The translations under genes were made by a program, and so were the position numbers. A model generated the notes under the pieces. The model did no database searches. It was not told the origin of the DNA and saw nothing but the letters and a program-made list of their open reading frames with translations. A stretch of DNA of 64,000 nt from Haladaptatus pallidirubidus (lineage in GTDB: Archaea > Halobacteriota > Halobacteria > Halobacteriales > Haladaptataceae). The stretch spans positions 301,108 through 365,107 of the forward strand of contig NZ_CP085303.1 of NCBI RefSeq assembly GCF_020700235.1. Direction: 5' to 3'. This document shows, piece by piece, positions 42,355-51,103 of the stretch (the stretch's first letter is position 1; the number at the start of each line of letters is the position of its first letter).

Positions 42355-43566
42355 ATGAGCGACAAAACTACGATTTATGATGAACTAGGCGTTCCTCGTG
42401 TAATTAATGCGGCAGGCACGAAAACACGCATTGGAGGGAGTCTAATTCGTCCGGAAGCTATCGAGGCAATGAGTCAAGCAGCGGAATCGTTCGTCCGACT
42501 CTCGGATTTGCAGGTTCGTGCGAGCGAACTAATTTCGGAGGTAACTGGCGCGGAGGCGGGCTATGTTGGCAGCGGAGCGGCTGCCTGCATGACGCTCGCC
42601 GCAGCCGCCGCGATTGCTGGCGATGACCTTGGAGTGATGTCACGGTTGCCGGACACCGATGGAATTCCGGACGAAATCGTGATGCCGAGAACCCACCGCA
42701 ACGGTTACGATCACGCATTTCGGGCAGCGGGTGCACACATGGTCGACGTCGGAAACAACGACAACTACCTCGGCACCGGATCCAACAGTACCGAACCGTG
42801 GGAAATTGCCGATGCGATCACTGAAAACACTGTCGCCGTCGGGTATATGCAGAAGGTGTACAGTACGCCGCTATTGGAGGAGGTTGTCGAAATTGCCCAC
42901 GAGCAAGGCGTTCCAGTCATCGTTGATGCAGCTGCAGAAGTACCGCCACGGGAAAACCTCTCAACGTTCATTGATCTGGGCGCAGATATGGTCATCTTTA
43001 GTGGTGGAAAGGCCATTCGTGGCCCTCAAACTACAGGTATTCTTGCAGGCAAGCGCGAATACATTCGCTCGGCCGCGCTTCAGCATTTGGACATGCACGT
43101 CGCCGAGTCAGTTTGGGAACCACCAACCGAACTTATTAACAAGGCAGATTTAAACGGCGTTCCCCGGCAGGGTATTGGCCGACCACTGAAAGTTGGGAAA
43201 GAAGAACTCGTTGGTCTTATCGCGGCGTTGAACTCGTTCGTCGAGGAGGATCAAGAGACGCTAAACAAAGAGTGGGAATCCCGACTTGATATTGTTGACA
43301 CGGAACTCGCAAACCTCGTCGGCGTAACGACACAGAGAGAACCTGGTGGAAAGGTAATGGTGGCTCCCGAGACGTACGTCGAAATCGACCCCGAGACGGC
43401 CAAGGTCGACGCTGTCGAACTTGTTGGTTCACTCCGGACGGAGACTCCTCGAATTTTCGTCGGCTCTGATGATCTCCTCGAAGATGGGTTTACTATCAAC
43501 CCGATGTGTTTGACCGACGAGGAAGCCGAGTACGTCACCAAGCGGATTCGAAGCTATCTCGAGTGA
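42355..43566 (+). CDS. SelA/DgaE-like PLP-dependent enzyme (fold type I)
   Basis: The protein has 403 residues. The N-terminal GVPRVINAAGTKTRIGGS is the signature of the SelA-like group that includes D-glucosaminate-6-phosphate ammonia-lyase. GYVGSGAAACMTLAAAAA binds the PLP phosphate, DAAAEVPPREN holds the pyridine-binding Asp, and Lys219 in VIFSGGKAIRGPQTTGI is the PLP lysine. Archaea using selenocysteine do not need SelA, so an ammonia-lyase or other beta/gamma-elimination role on an amino sugar acid is more likely. It opens the sugar-catabolism island, and a decayed RidA gene faces it. The substrate is inferred. Confidence 0.85.
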   Translation: MSDKTTIYDELGVPRVINAAGTKTRIGGSLIRPEAIEAMSQAAESFVRLSDLQVRASELISEVTGAEAGYVGSGAAACMTLAAAAAIAGDDLGVMSRLPDTDGIPDEIVMPRTHRNGYDHAFRAAGAHMVDVGNNDNYLGTGSNSTEPWEIADAITENTVAVGYMQKVYSTPLLEEVVEIAHEQGVPVIVDAAAEVPPRENLSTFIDLGADMVIFSGGKAIRGPQTTGILAGKREYIRSAALQHLDMHVAESVWEPPTELINKADLNGVPRQGIGRPLKVGKEELVGLIAALNSFVEEDQETLNKEWESRLDIVDTELANLVGVTTQREPGGKVMVAPETYVEIDPETAKVDAVELVGSLRTETPRIFVGSDDLLEDGFTINPMCLTDEEAEYVTKRIRSYLE

Positions 43567-43815
43567 CTACAATTCGCGTGGTGCGATACTGTCGATTTCA
43601 ACGCCACTATCGACTGGGAGGTTGGCGACTTCAACGGCGCTTCGAGCGCGATATGGATCGTTCATATATTCATTAGACACTTTGTTAATCCCGTCACACT
43701 CCACCGTATCCGTGACGAACACCATTGCTTTCACAACGCTAGTGAGCGAGACCGCCGGCTTCAAGGAGCAAACGGAGGCAACGGCGAGTGAGTAGGGTAG
43801 TTCACTGGTTTCGTC
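43567..43815 (-). pseudogene. Decayed RidA-type gene
   Basis: The minus-strand frame gives a good RidA C-terminal half: SLTSVVKAMVFVTDTVECDG, NKVSNEYMNDPYRARSAVEV and VEIDSIAPREL, including the Arg of the deaminase motif. Upstream, a neighbouring frame supplies TRRCLRLLLEAGG, so a frameshift lies near 43745, and the first half of the protein is absent. It is therefore a truncated, frameshifted RidA. Its position convergent with a PLP enzyme that may generate imine intermediates fits the known role of RidA. Confidence 0.7.
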
Positions 43816-43910
43816 CACATTGTAGTCTTGCCTATTAGAACAGTCAACGTAGTCGTGGTCTCCAATAGCCCTAACCCGTCCGGATACGAATTAACCTTTG
43901 AAATCGAATT

Positions 43911-44498
43911 ATGGATCTTATGCGCCTGCTTGACGAGTTGCGTATCCTTAGTCAGAATGGAATAGAGTACGCCGACAACCCGTACGATAAAGAACGCTAC
44001 GAGCGGATACTTACGCTGACGAGTCTGTACTATGGGAAGGCGCTCTCGCTTCCGGCGACGGAAGTTCGCACCCGGTTTGACGACGAACTCGGGCATATTA
44101 CACCGAAAGTGGGTGCAGAAGCTGCGGTCTTTGATTCAGTGGGACATATTCTGTTAATGCGACGCGCCGATGACGGCACGTGGTGTCTGCCCTGTGGCTG
44201 GGTCGATCCAAACGAGTCACCCACTGACGCTGCAGTTCGAGAGACCAATGAGGAAACAGGCCTCGAAGTCGAAGTCACTAAATTGATTGATGTATATTAC
44301 CACGCTCCAAGTGCTGAATTCGGTCCACACGGTCGTATCGACATCTTGTATCACTGCTCTGCCGTCGGCGGATCGCTTGAGCTCTCTGACGAAGGAGAGG
44401 CGCTCAAATACTGGAGAATAGATGATGTTCCTGTTTGGCACAAGCAGCACGAAAGGTATGCACGGGATGCCAAGCAAACGCAGAGCAAGAATCCGTAG
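43911..44498 (+). CDS. Nudix hydrolase with helical N-terminal domain
   Basis: The protein has 195 residues. The first about 60 form a helical segment (LMRLLDELRILSQNGIEYAD; ERYERILTLTSLYYGKALSL) like the N-terminal extension of ADP-sugar-type Nudix enzymes. The Nudix box is complete: GWVDPNESPTDAAVRETNEE followed by TGL, matching the GX5EX7REUXEEXGU pattern. Such enzymes cleave nucleoside diphosphates linked to another group, often NDP-sugars. Next to sugar-metabolism genes, an NDP-sugar or ADP-ribose-like substrate is plausible. A TIM-barrel isomerase gene starts 61 bases later in the same direction. Confidence 0.9.
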   Translation: MDLMRLLDELRILSQNGIEYADNPYDKERYERILTLTSLYYGKALSLPATEVRTRFDDELGHITPKVGAEAAVFDSVGHILLMRRADDGTWCLPCGWVDPNESPTDAAVRETNEETGLEVEVTKLIDVYYHAPSAEFGPHGRIDILYHCSAVGGSLELSDEGEALKYWRIDDVPVWHKQHERYARDAKQTQSKNP

Positions 44499-44559
44499 CG
44501 TATAGTTTAAATTATGATGGCGGAACGTCTATGTCAATTGCTCACATCTCTCCAGTAAC

Positions 44560-45315
44560 ATGGTTCGACCGGCGATTCAGCTGTATACGCTCCGTAATTT
44601 CGAAGAACCGTTGACCGAAACACTCCACCGCGTTGCCGAAACAGGCTATGAAGGCGTTGAATTCGCCGGACTCGGCGATGAGACACCGAAAGCTATCGCC
44701 GACGCGCTTGACGAGACTGATCTCAAACCCGTCGGTGCCCACGTCAGCCTCGATGTACTTCAAACCGACTACGTGGAAACGGTTAAGACATACCGGACGG
44801 TAGGGTGTGAGCGTATTGTTATTCCCTCCTACGGCGAAGATGGCTTTACTTCTAAATTTGCGGCTTTGGAGGCTGCAAATCGACTCTCATCGCTTGCCGA
44901 TTGCCTGGTCGATGACGGCTTCGAAGTACATTATCACAACCATACCTACGAATTTACAGAACTGACGGATGATTTTGAGACCGCCTATGACGTGTTTGCC
45001 GCACAGGCGGCCGATCAACTTGGTCTTGAGTTCGATATTGGACTTGCGCGCCACGGTAATATCGATCCAGTAGCGTATCTTGACCGCTATGCCGATCGGA
45101 TCTCGCTGATTCACCTGACTGATACGATCCCTGGTGATGATGACTCACTTCATGTTGACCTCGGTGATGGTGTGGTCGATCTCAATGCGTGCGTTCGTGC
45201 AGCCGTCGACGCCAACGCTGAATGGCTCATTTATGAAAATGGGATAACAACTGATCCGGCGGCAACGCTCACGTCCAACAGTGCTCGAATCCAGGAGCTG
45301 CTTGAGACCGCCTGA
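44560..45315 (+). CDS. Sugar phosphate isomerase/epimerase (xylose-isomerase-like TIM barrel)
   Basis: The protein has 251 residues. It shows the AP-endonuclease-2/IolE TIM-barrel pattern: QLYTLRNFEEPLTETLHRVA, GYEGVEFAGLG, VHYHNHTYEFTEL (metal ligands), LEFDIGLARHGNIDPVAYLD and ISLIHLTD. These enzymes isomerise, epimerise or dehydrate sugars and cyclitols (IolE is a 2-keto-myo-inositol dehydratase) or act on 3-keto-glycosides. It precedes two Gfo/Idh/MocA genes transcribed in the same direction, the usual partner type, since those oxidise a ring hydroxyl before this enzyme acts. Precise chemistry unknown. Confidence 0.88.
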   Translation: MVRPAIQLYTLRNFEEPLTETLHRVAETGYEGVEFAGLGDETPKAIADALDETDLKPVGAHVSLDVLQTDYVETVKTYRTVGCERIVIPSYGEDGFTSKFAALEAANRLSSLADCLVDDGFEVHYHNHTYEFTELTDDFETAYDVFAAQAADQLGLEFDIGLARHGNIDPVAYLDRYADRISLIHLTDTIPGDDDSLHVDLGDGVVDLNACVRAAVDANAEWLIYENGITTDPAATLTSNSARIQELLETA

Positions 45316-45500
45316 GATACCGATTATGACGGTGTCTGTGTCCGATCGAATCTGTATCTAGTAGGACAGACAGCCAGGCGAAACGCGTGCAACTGCCCAA
45401 TTCACCGAACGCGATTCCTCCTGCCGTAAATGGCGGGGTTTCTCGCTACCGTAGAGATGAGTTCACAATACTTATCAGAGGTGCTATGAGACGTATCCCT

Positions 45501-46472
45501 ATGTCTCGCATCGTCATGGTTGGAGGGAGGGCGGCGGTGCAAACGCATGCTAATCGCTACAAGCGGTTCGACGACGCAACTGTCTGTGGCATTGTTGGAC
45601 CCGCCAATGAGTCATTTGACAATCTTGACGCACCAGTCTACAATTCAGTAGTTCTCGCCCTTCGCGAAGGCGATGTAGATGGAGTAGACATCTGCGGATC
45701 AGGGGCACTCCACGATGACACGCTCAATGCGGCTCTTGATGCGGGAATACCAATTCGCTGTGATCCGCCATTCGCGCTTGATGCAGGGCAGTTTAACCGA
45801 TTTGTTTCCGAAAAGTCGAATGAAGATGGGTGGTTAATGGCGCACTCTCCTCATCGCTTCTCACGGCTGTACAGCCGCCTCCGGTCAGACATTGAAACAG
45901 GTGCGATCGGAACAATTGGCGTCGCTAGAATCAAGCGAACTGCACCATTTGACGGCCCCGGATGGAACACCTCATATGCTGGCATCACGGACGTTACCGA
46001 CCACATAGAGGTGCTTTGTTCTGTACTCGCGCACGATATTGATGTTCTTGAATGGACGTTCGGTGCTATCGGACGTGTCTTTGCTCGGGCACGGTCTGGC
46101 GAGCAATACGACCACGCACATGCTGTGCTCACATTCCGAAACGGCGGACGAGCGACCATCGAAACAACGTGGAGCAAGGCATGTACTCCGTCGCCTCGCG
46201 TTGATGTCGAATATAGCGGCAACCACGGACGTCTCAAGTTCAATGAACGCGATGCGTCGACTGCACTTGAAGAAACATCGAAGCCGCTGACCGTTGATCC
46301 ACCGCATGATGACTGTCGCGGTCGAGTGCTACGCAAGTTCGTTTCCCATATTCAAAACGACAAAAAGCCTTCATCGAGTATCACTCCAACGACTCCGTCG
46401 CGAGTTACAGTTGCTGTGCGCCAGTCCATCGATGAGGGACGACCAATCACGATCGGGGAGGAGTCGTTGTGA
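45501..46472 (+). CDS. Gfo/Idh/MocA-type oxidoreductase lacking the EKP motif
   Basis: The protein has 323 residues from ATG 45501; longer starts at 45387 and 45486 add sequence before the Rossmann strand SRIVMVGGRAAVQTHANRY and are rejected. The family normally has EKP, whose Lys is catalytic; here the segment reads IRCDPPFALDAGQFNRF, with neither Glu nor Lys. The C-terminal half keeps the family shape (HDIDVLEWTFGAIGRVFARA, HAVLTFRNGGRATIETTW). It overlaps the next oxidoreductase gene by four bases (GTGA), so the two are coupled. Loss of the Lys suggests a non-catalytic partner or an altered reaction. Confidence 0.8.
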   Translation: MSRIVMVGGRAAVQTHANRYKRFDDATVCGIVGPANESFDNLDAPVYNSVVLALREGDVDGVDICGSGALHDDTLNAALDAGIPIRCDPPFALDAGQFNRFVSEKSNEDGWLMAHSPHRFSRLYSRLRSDIETGAIGTIGVARIKRTAPFDGPGWNTSYAGITDVTDHIEVLCSVLAHDIDVLEWTFGAIGRVFARARSGEQYDHAHAVLTFRNGGRATIETTWSKACTPSPRVDVEYSGNHGRLKFNERDASTALEETSKPLTVDPPHDDCRGRVLRKFVSHIQNDKKPSSSITPTTPSRVTVAVRQSIDEGRPITIGEESL

Positions 46473-47452
46473 CTGTTTCCATTGGTATTTGTTCGACTGC
46501 TCATGTCAACGCTGAGGTGTACGCAGCGCTTCTGTCGAAAATGCCAGAAGTCGATCTCATTGGAATCTCAGAACAGACGGTTGACCAAGCACGTACACAA
46601 GCGAACGCTATCGGCACGTCTGCATGGTCACATCGCGAACTACTGCAAGCGGCTGACGGAGTCGTTATCTGTTCGACAACCGCTGCTCACGACGAGCTCA
46701 TCGAGCTTGCACTCCAGCATAATGTCGCTATCCTTCTAGAGAAACCGATCGCAACGTCACTTGCAAAAGCAAACTCAATACAGAACCGATGTGACGAAAG
46801 CAACATTGTCATGGGAATGGCAATGCCGCTTCGTTATAGCCACCCGATGCAGCAACTCAAAGAGCGATACGAAGCCGGAACAATTGGCGAACTCATCGCC
46901 GTCTCGGGAATCAACCGCGGTCGGATGCCGGGGGGATGGTTTGTTGATCCGAAACTGGCCGGTGGGGGGGCTGTGTCTGATCATACGGACCATATCGTCG
47001 ACATTGTGCGCTGGATTACGGGTGAGGAGGTTGAAGAAGTGTACGCTGAAACTGACACCCGATTCTACGATATTCCCGTCGAAGACGTGAATTTGTTGTC
47101 GATGACTCTCTCGAACGGTGCATCGTTCGTTCTCGATGGCTCGTGGAGCACTCCCCAAAAGAACTCGTTTTGGGGTGATGCTAGAGTTGAACTCGTGGGG
47201 ACACAATCAACGCTTTCGGCGGATTGCTTTGGCTACCAATATACACATGTCAAAGACACCGCTCACGGAAAGCACAACGAATCCATTTACTGGGGTGCCG
47301 ACCCGAACAACGCCTTGTTGCGAGATTTCGTCGCATCTATCCATGGTGAGTCCACTCCTGCGACGACCGTCGAAGATGCCGTACGAACTGCCGCAGTTAT
47401 TGATGCCGCATACGAATCAGTCGAACGGGGAGAGCCAGTCAATGTCTCATGA
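46469..47452 (+). CDS. Gfo/Idh/MocA-type NAD(P)-dependent oxidoreductase
   Basis: The protein has 327 residues from a GTG start overlapping the previous stop. The Rossmann strand is VSIGICSTAHVNAEVYAALL; the catalytic EKP is in VAILLEKPIATSLAKA; a conserved MPGGWFVDPKLAGGGAVSDH precedes HIVDIVRWITGEEVEEVYAE. It oxidises a sugar or cyclitol hydroxyl with NAD(P). It is strikingly similar, segment by segment, to the inverted neighbour at 47485 (both have RG(R/Q)MPGGWFVD), so the two arose by duplication. The stops of the two genes face each other about 35 bases apart. Confidence 0.9.
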   Translation: MTVSIGICSTAHVNAEVYAALLSKMPEVDLIGISEQTVDQARTQANAIGTSAWSHRELLQAADGVVICSTTAAHDELIELALQHNVAILLEKPIATSLAKANSIQNRCDESNIVMGMAMPLRYSHPMQQLKERYEAGTIGELIAVSGINRGRMPGGWFVDPKLAGGGAVSDHTDHIVDIVRWITGEEVEEVYAETDTRFYDIPVEDVNLLSMTLSNGASFVLDGSWSTPQKNSFWGDARVELVGTQSTLSADCFGYQYTHVKDTAHGKHNESIYWGADPNNALLRDFVASIHGESTPATTVEDAVRTAAVIDAAYESVERGEPVNVS

Positions 47453-47484
47453 TAGTTCAACTGATTGGAATATTTATCGTCCGT

Positions 47485-48498
47485 TCAGTTCGTTAGAGAG
47501 GTTGTTTCTTCCGTTTCGATAGCGACAGACTTGGTTTGCTCTGCGGACTGATATGCCGCTTCAACAACGGCAACGTCGTTAACAGCGTCTGCGCCCGTTT
47601 TCAGTGGTGGCCGATTCTCCGCAACGGCAGTAACAAAGTCGACGATGAGTCCTTCATCGGGATTTGATCCCCAGTACACTGACTGAATCCCGGGATCACC
47701 AGTGTCACGTGTCTGCTTTATCTTTTGGTCGAAGCAGTCAATGGAGACGATTCCTTCCGTGCCAACGAATCGAAGCGTTGCGTCGCCCCAGAAGTCCCAT
47801 TCATCGGGTTTGCTCCATGACCCATCAAGAACGAACTCCGTTCCATCGGTGAGCTTCATTGATAGTAGGTTCACATCTTCAACAGAGATGTCATGGAATC
47901 TGGTATCTATCTCAGCATATATTTCCTGCACATTTTCGCCAGTAATCCAGCGTACGATATCAATGATGTGTACCGAGTGATCCATCACTGCGCCACCGCC
48001 GGATGCGTTGCTGTCGACGAACCATCCACCGGGCATCTGCCCGCGATTTGTCCCGCTAAGGAATTGTAGCTCCCCAAGTACGCCGTTTTCCAGTGCAGTT
48101 TTCGCGTTTCGGACTGGTTGGCAAAAGCGAAGCGGCATCGCGACACCAAGGTTGATATCTGATTCCCGGCAGAGATTGACCATTTCTTGTGCTTCGGCAA
48201 CAGTCGGGGCGAGGGGTTTCTCACAGAGGACGTCAACGCCAGCGTCAGCAGCACGTGTGACCCATGTGGCGTGATCTGCGTTTGTCGAACAGACGATGAC
48301 ACCGTCGACCTTGGTGAACAACTCATCAGGTTCGAGGTAATCGACGCCGTACTCATCAGCTTTCGCAAGCGTATCGTCGACATAGTCACCAACATCGGTC
48401 ACTCCGACAAATTCGGCGTTCGACAACTCAGTTAGCGAAGCGGCATAGGAGTCAGCATGAAGATGTGCGGTTGAGCAAATACCGATTCGTACAGTCAT
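47485..48498 (-). CDS. Gfo/Idh/MocA-type oxidoreductase, inverted paralogue of the neighbour
   Basis: The protein has 337 residues. The Rossmann start is VRIGICSTAHLHADSYAASL; EKP is in VLCEKPLAPTVAEAQ; MPGGWFVDSNASGGGAVMDH and HIIDIVRWITGENVQEIYAE match the convergent gene at 46469 almost residue for residue. The C-terminus has QSVYWGSNPDEGLIVDFVTA. It overlaps the gene upstream of it (48495) by four bases and so forms an operon of two oxidoreductases. The duplicated pair may act on stereoisomers or successive positions of one substrate (inference). Confidence 0.9.
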   Translation of the reverse strand: MTVRIGICSTAHLHADSYAASLTELSNAEFVGVTDVGDYVDDTLAKADEYGVDYLEPDELFTKVDGVIVCSTNADHATWVTRAADAGVDVLCEKPLAPTVAEAQEMVNLCRESDINLGVAMPLRFCQPVRNAKTALENGVLGELQFLSGTNRGQMPGGWFVDSNASGGGAVMDHSVHIIDIVRWITGENVQEIYAEIDTRFHDISVEDVNLLSMKLTDGTEFVLDGSWSKPDEWDFWGDATLRFVGTEGIVSIDCFDQKIKQTRDTGDPGIQSVYWGSNPDEGLIVDFVTAVAENRPPLKTGADAVNDVAVVEAAYQSAEQTKSVAIETEETTSLTN

Positions 48499-49493
48499 GC
48501 ATCTACCTCCACGGGTGAGACTGGTTCGCCACGCTCGCTTGACTCGATCGCTGCAAGCGCGATTCTGACCGCCTGACGCGCATCATCCGGTGAGATATCT
48601 GGGTCGCGTCCGTTCTCGGCACAGTCGATAAAGTGCTCGAGTTCCTTTGTGTATGGACTCTTTGCCAATGGACTAACAGGGGCGTTTGTTCCCTCTGCGC
48701 CACCAGAGATACGGATGGCGTTTTCGTCTCGCGCATCGAACTCTAAGAGACCTTCATCACCGGCAAATTCATAGCTGGTGATAAAGGGTGACCCTTCTGG
48801 ATAACCCCATGACGCCTCAACTTGACCGGTCGTTCCGTCTTCGAAGCGAAGCAGTACCGATGAGTGTTGATTCAGATGACCGTCATCCCATTCGGTTGTG
48901 CGGGCAAACACGCGCTCAACCTCACCAACAACCCAGCGGAGATAATCGAAGTCATGAATTGCCATATCGAGTAGGACACCCCCACTTTGTTCTTTGTCGC
49001 TGAACCATGAGTCAGTGCCATATCGCGGCGGTGATGAGAAACGCTCGGTGTGTAGTGTTCCTAGCGTGCCAACTTCTCCAGCATCAATACGTCGTTTTGC
49101 CTCAACGTATTCGGGAAAGTATCGAAGCACATGGCCAGTCATAAATGTGATACTAGCGTCGGTCACTGCGTCGACGATCGCATTTGTGTCCGCTACAGTA
49201 CGAGCAAGCGGTTTCTCACAGAAGGTATTCAGTCCATGGTCGGCGGCTGCCTCGACGAATGGCCGATGTGTCGGCGTCGGCGTACAAATATCGACGGCCG
49301 TGATATCGGCTTCCTCCATCATCTTCTCAGCATCGTTGTAAACGCTGGCATTCGGTGTGTTTTCTGCTGCAAAGGCTTCGCGGTCATCATCAAGCGATGC
49401 GACCGCAACTACCTCCGCATCAGCCATTTCTTGGTAGCTGTTAGCATGAGCCATGGCCATGAAGCCACTCCCGACTAACCCGATTCGTTGCAT
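48495..49493 (-). CDS. Gfo/Idh/MocA-type oxidoreductase
   Basis: The protein has 332 residues with the classic arrangement: RIGLVGSGFMAMAHANSYQE (NAD-binding), DICTPTPTHRPFVEAAADHG, catalytic EKP in NTFCEKPLARTVADT, and the C-terminal sheet with GGVLLDMAIHDFDYLRWVVG and LRFEDGTTGQVEASWGYPEG. It resembles inositol or 1,5-anhydro-sugar dehydrogenases. It is first in a two-gene minus-strand operon, overlapping the next by four bases. The orc1/cdc6 gene ends 55 bases upstream of its start in the same direction and is separately functional. Confidence 0.9.
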   Translation of the reverse strand: MQRIGLVGSGFMAMAHANSYQEMADAEVVAVASLDDDREAFAAENTPNASVYNDAEKMMEEADITAVDICTPTPTHRPFVEAAADHGLNTFCEKPLARTVADTNAIVDAVTDASITFMTGHVLRYFPEYVEAKRRIDAGEVGTLGTLHTERFSSPPRYGTDSWFSDKEQSGGVLLDMAIHDFDYLRWVVGEVERVFARTTEWDDGHLNQHSSVLLRFEDGTTGQVEASWGYPEGSPFITSYEFAGDEGLLEFDARDENAIRISGGAEGTNAPVSPLAKSPYTKELEHFIDCAENGRDPDISPDDARQAVRIALAAIESSERGEPVSPVEVDA

Positions 49494-49548
49494 CAGCTCT
49501 AACGTGAGGAACTATCGATATTAAAACTTCCCTAGTCCCAAGTCGTGT

Positions 49549-50826
49549 TTATATATTTGACCACGTAGTCGTGGTCGTACCGGATGAAATGCCAATTCGG
49601 GCAAACCGATCACTTTCTTCAAACGCGGAGCGGATGACCGATGGGTCTTCGAGGAGGCGGTGGTGAAGATAGCTCCCACGAGCTCGCCCACCACCCGTCC
49701 GGGTAATTTCAAGCACTTCCAGAAACTCCCATTCTCGAAGGAGATCGTAGATGCGCCGTTTTGAGAGCGTTTCTAAGCCTGATTCAGCGCAAATATCTTC
49801 ATAGGCAGCATACACCTCTGGTGTCTTAAATGTCCGAGACTTCTCGACGAGAGCTAACGAGACGACTGCAAGTAGCGTCGCCTTCTGTTGAATCGTCGAA
49901 CCAGCGAGAAGCGCGTTGACTCGGTCACGTTCAGCCATGTTATTGGCATTGTTTACGTGCTGGACAGTGATTTTGTCTGCTCCATCGATCGCAGCGAGTT
50001 CACCGGCGTGGCGAAGCAGGTTAATCGCCTTTCGTGCGTCGCCGTGCTCGTCTGCAGCGAGAGCTGCACACTTTGATACCACGTCATCAGAAAGGACGCT
50101 GCTGTTGAAGGCGTTCGACCGACTTTGAATTATCATCCGGAGGGCGTCGCAGTCGTATGGTGTAAAGACGATTTCGCGCTCTTGAAGGCTGCTTTTGACA
50201 CGCTCATCGAGTCGATTCCGGTATTTGATCTTATTGCTAATTCCAATGATACCGACCGAACAGCGCTCAAGTTTGTTTGCTTCGGTCGCACGCGATAGCT
50301 GCATGAGAAAATCCGTCCCCTCTAGTCGGTCGAGTTCATCAAGAACGATGAGTACAGCATCGAAGCGGGTATCGAGAATTTCCCACAGAAGGCTGTAATA
50401 CCGCGAGCGTCCAAATCCAGTTTCAGGAACGACGAGCCCAGTCACTTCAGAGTCGTTCAGCCCGCGTACTGTTGCCTTGATAGCACGAGTTTCGGTGTTC
50501 TCTTGTGAACAATCGACGATAACGCGGCCGACCGAGATATCATTCTCCGCTGCTTCGACGATTCGACGCGTGGTATATCTTGCACATAGTGATTTTCCGG
50601 TTCCTGTTTTCCCGTACAGGAAGGCATTGCTCGGTGTTTCTCCCACAATAGAGGGATTGAGGGAGCTTGCCAGACGGCGAATCTCCTCGTTACGAGCAAC
50701 AATGTGGTCTGGTTCAGGGACGTATCCAACATCAAGGAGTCGTTTCGTTGAGAAAATCTGATTCTGTACACTAAATGCGTCTCTAAGCGCGCTTGCGTTC
50801 TCGGCCGGCCCGTCGCACCCTGTCAT
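49549..50826 (-). CDS. Orc1/Cdc6-type replication initiator, divergent paralogue
   Basis: From ATG 50826 the protein has 425 residues; the frame extends to 50871 but the extra residues precede MTGCDGPAENASALRDAF. AAA+ features: NAFLYGKTGTGKSLCARYTT (Walker A), AVLIVLDELDRLEG (Walker B), SVGIIGISNKIKYRNRLDER (sensor 1), and DEHGDARKAINLLRHAGELA (sensor 2). A winged-helix domain ends the protein (TLSKRRIYDLLREWEFLEVL). It is one of the several Orc1/Cdc6 paralogues typical of haloarchaea. An ORB-like sequence and a pair of spaced repeats lie just upstream, so a local origin is possible although it sits within a sugar-metabolism island. Confidence 0.92.
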   Translation of the reverse strand: MTGCDGPAENASALRDAFSVQNQIFSTKRLLDVGYVPEPDHIVARNEEIRRLASSLNPSIVGETPSNAFLYGKTGTGKSLCARYTTRRIVEAAENDISVGRVIVDCSQENTETRAIKATVRGLNDSEVTGLVVPETGFGRSRYYSLLWEILDTRFDAVLIVLDELDRLEGTDFLMQLSRATEANKLERCSVGIIGISNKIKYRNRLDERVKSSLQEREIVFTPYDCDALRMIIQSRSNAFNSSVLSDDVVSKCAALAADEHGDARKAINLLRHAGELAAIDGADKITVQHVNNANNMAERDRVNALLAGSTIQQKATLLAVVSLALVEKSRTFKTPEVYAAYEDICAESGLETLSKRRIYDLLREWEFLEVLEITRTGGGRARGSYLHHRLLEDPSVIRSAFEESDRFARIGISSGTTTTTWSNI

Positions 50827-50836
50827 ACGTAGATAC

Positions 50837-50888
50837 AACATACACATCCATGATAAATTTTGACAAAACATACATATCTATGATAAAT
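50837..50888 (-). repeat. Pair of 22-bp direct repeats at the orc1/cdc6 promoter
   Basis: AACATACACATCCATGATAA followed by AT (50837-50858) and AACATACATATCTATGATAA followed by AT (50867-50888) differ at two positions and are spaced 30 bases start to start, about three helical turns. They lie 11-62 bases before the start codon, across the expected promoter, so they could be operator sites for autoregulation or initiator-binding sites. Confidence 0.55.
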
Positions 50889-50938
50889 ATAGCTGAGTTT
50901 CGGCCATACAGGTTCGCTCTGAACGTTAGAGGAAGATG

Positions 50939-50965
50939 CCCCCCACCCCTCGTTTCACCTGTAAC
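50939..50965 (-). other. ORB-like origin recognition box
   Basis: On the minus strand this reads GTTACAGGTGAAACGAGGGG followed by TGGGGG. It resembles haloarchaeal origin recognition boxes, which have a short A/T-C-A-containing arm, a GAAAC core and a G-run. It lies about 115 bases upstream of the orc1/cdc6 start. Only one copy was seen; functional origins normally have several in inverted orientation. Confidence 0.45.
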
Positions 50966-51103
50966 ACGTTACAATACTATCAGTGTAAAGCCACGCGATA
51001 TAATTATACTTCATCGTTCACGCAAATTGCGAAAACCAGTCAAGTAGTCGACTAAGTCTGTAGAATACGCTGTCTTCGAATACCATCGTGGAAAACAGAC
51101 TGA

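Noticed and set aside
42355..43566. L-seryl-tRNA(Sec) selenium transferase function for the SelA-like gene
   Set aside because: Archaea use the SepSecS route for selenocysteine and nothing here concerns selenium; a sugar-acid lyase-type role fits the neighbours better.
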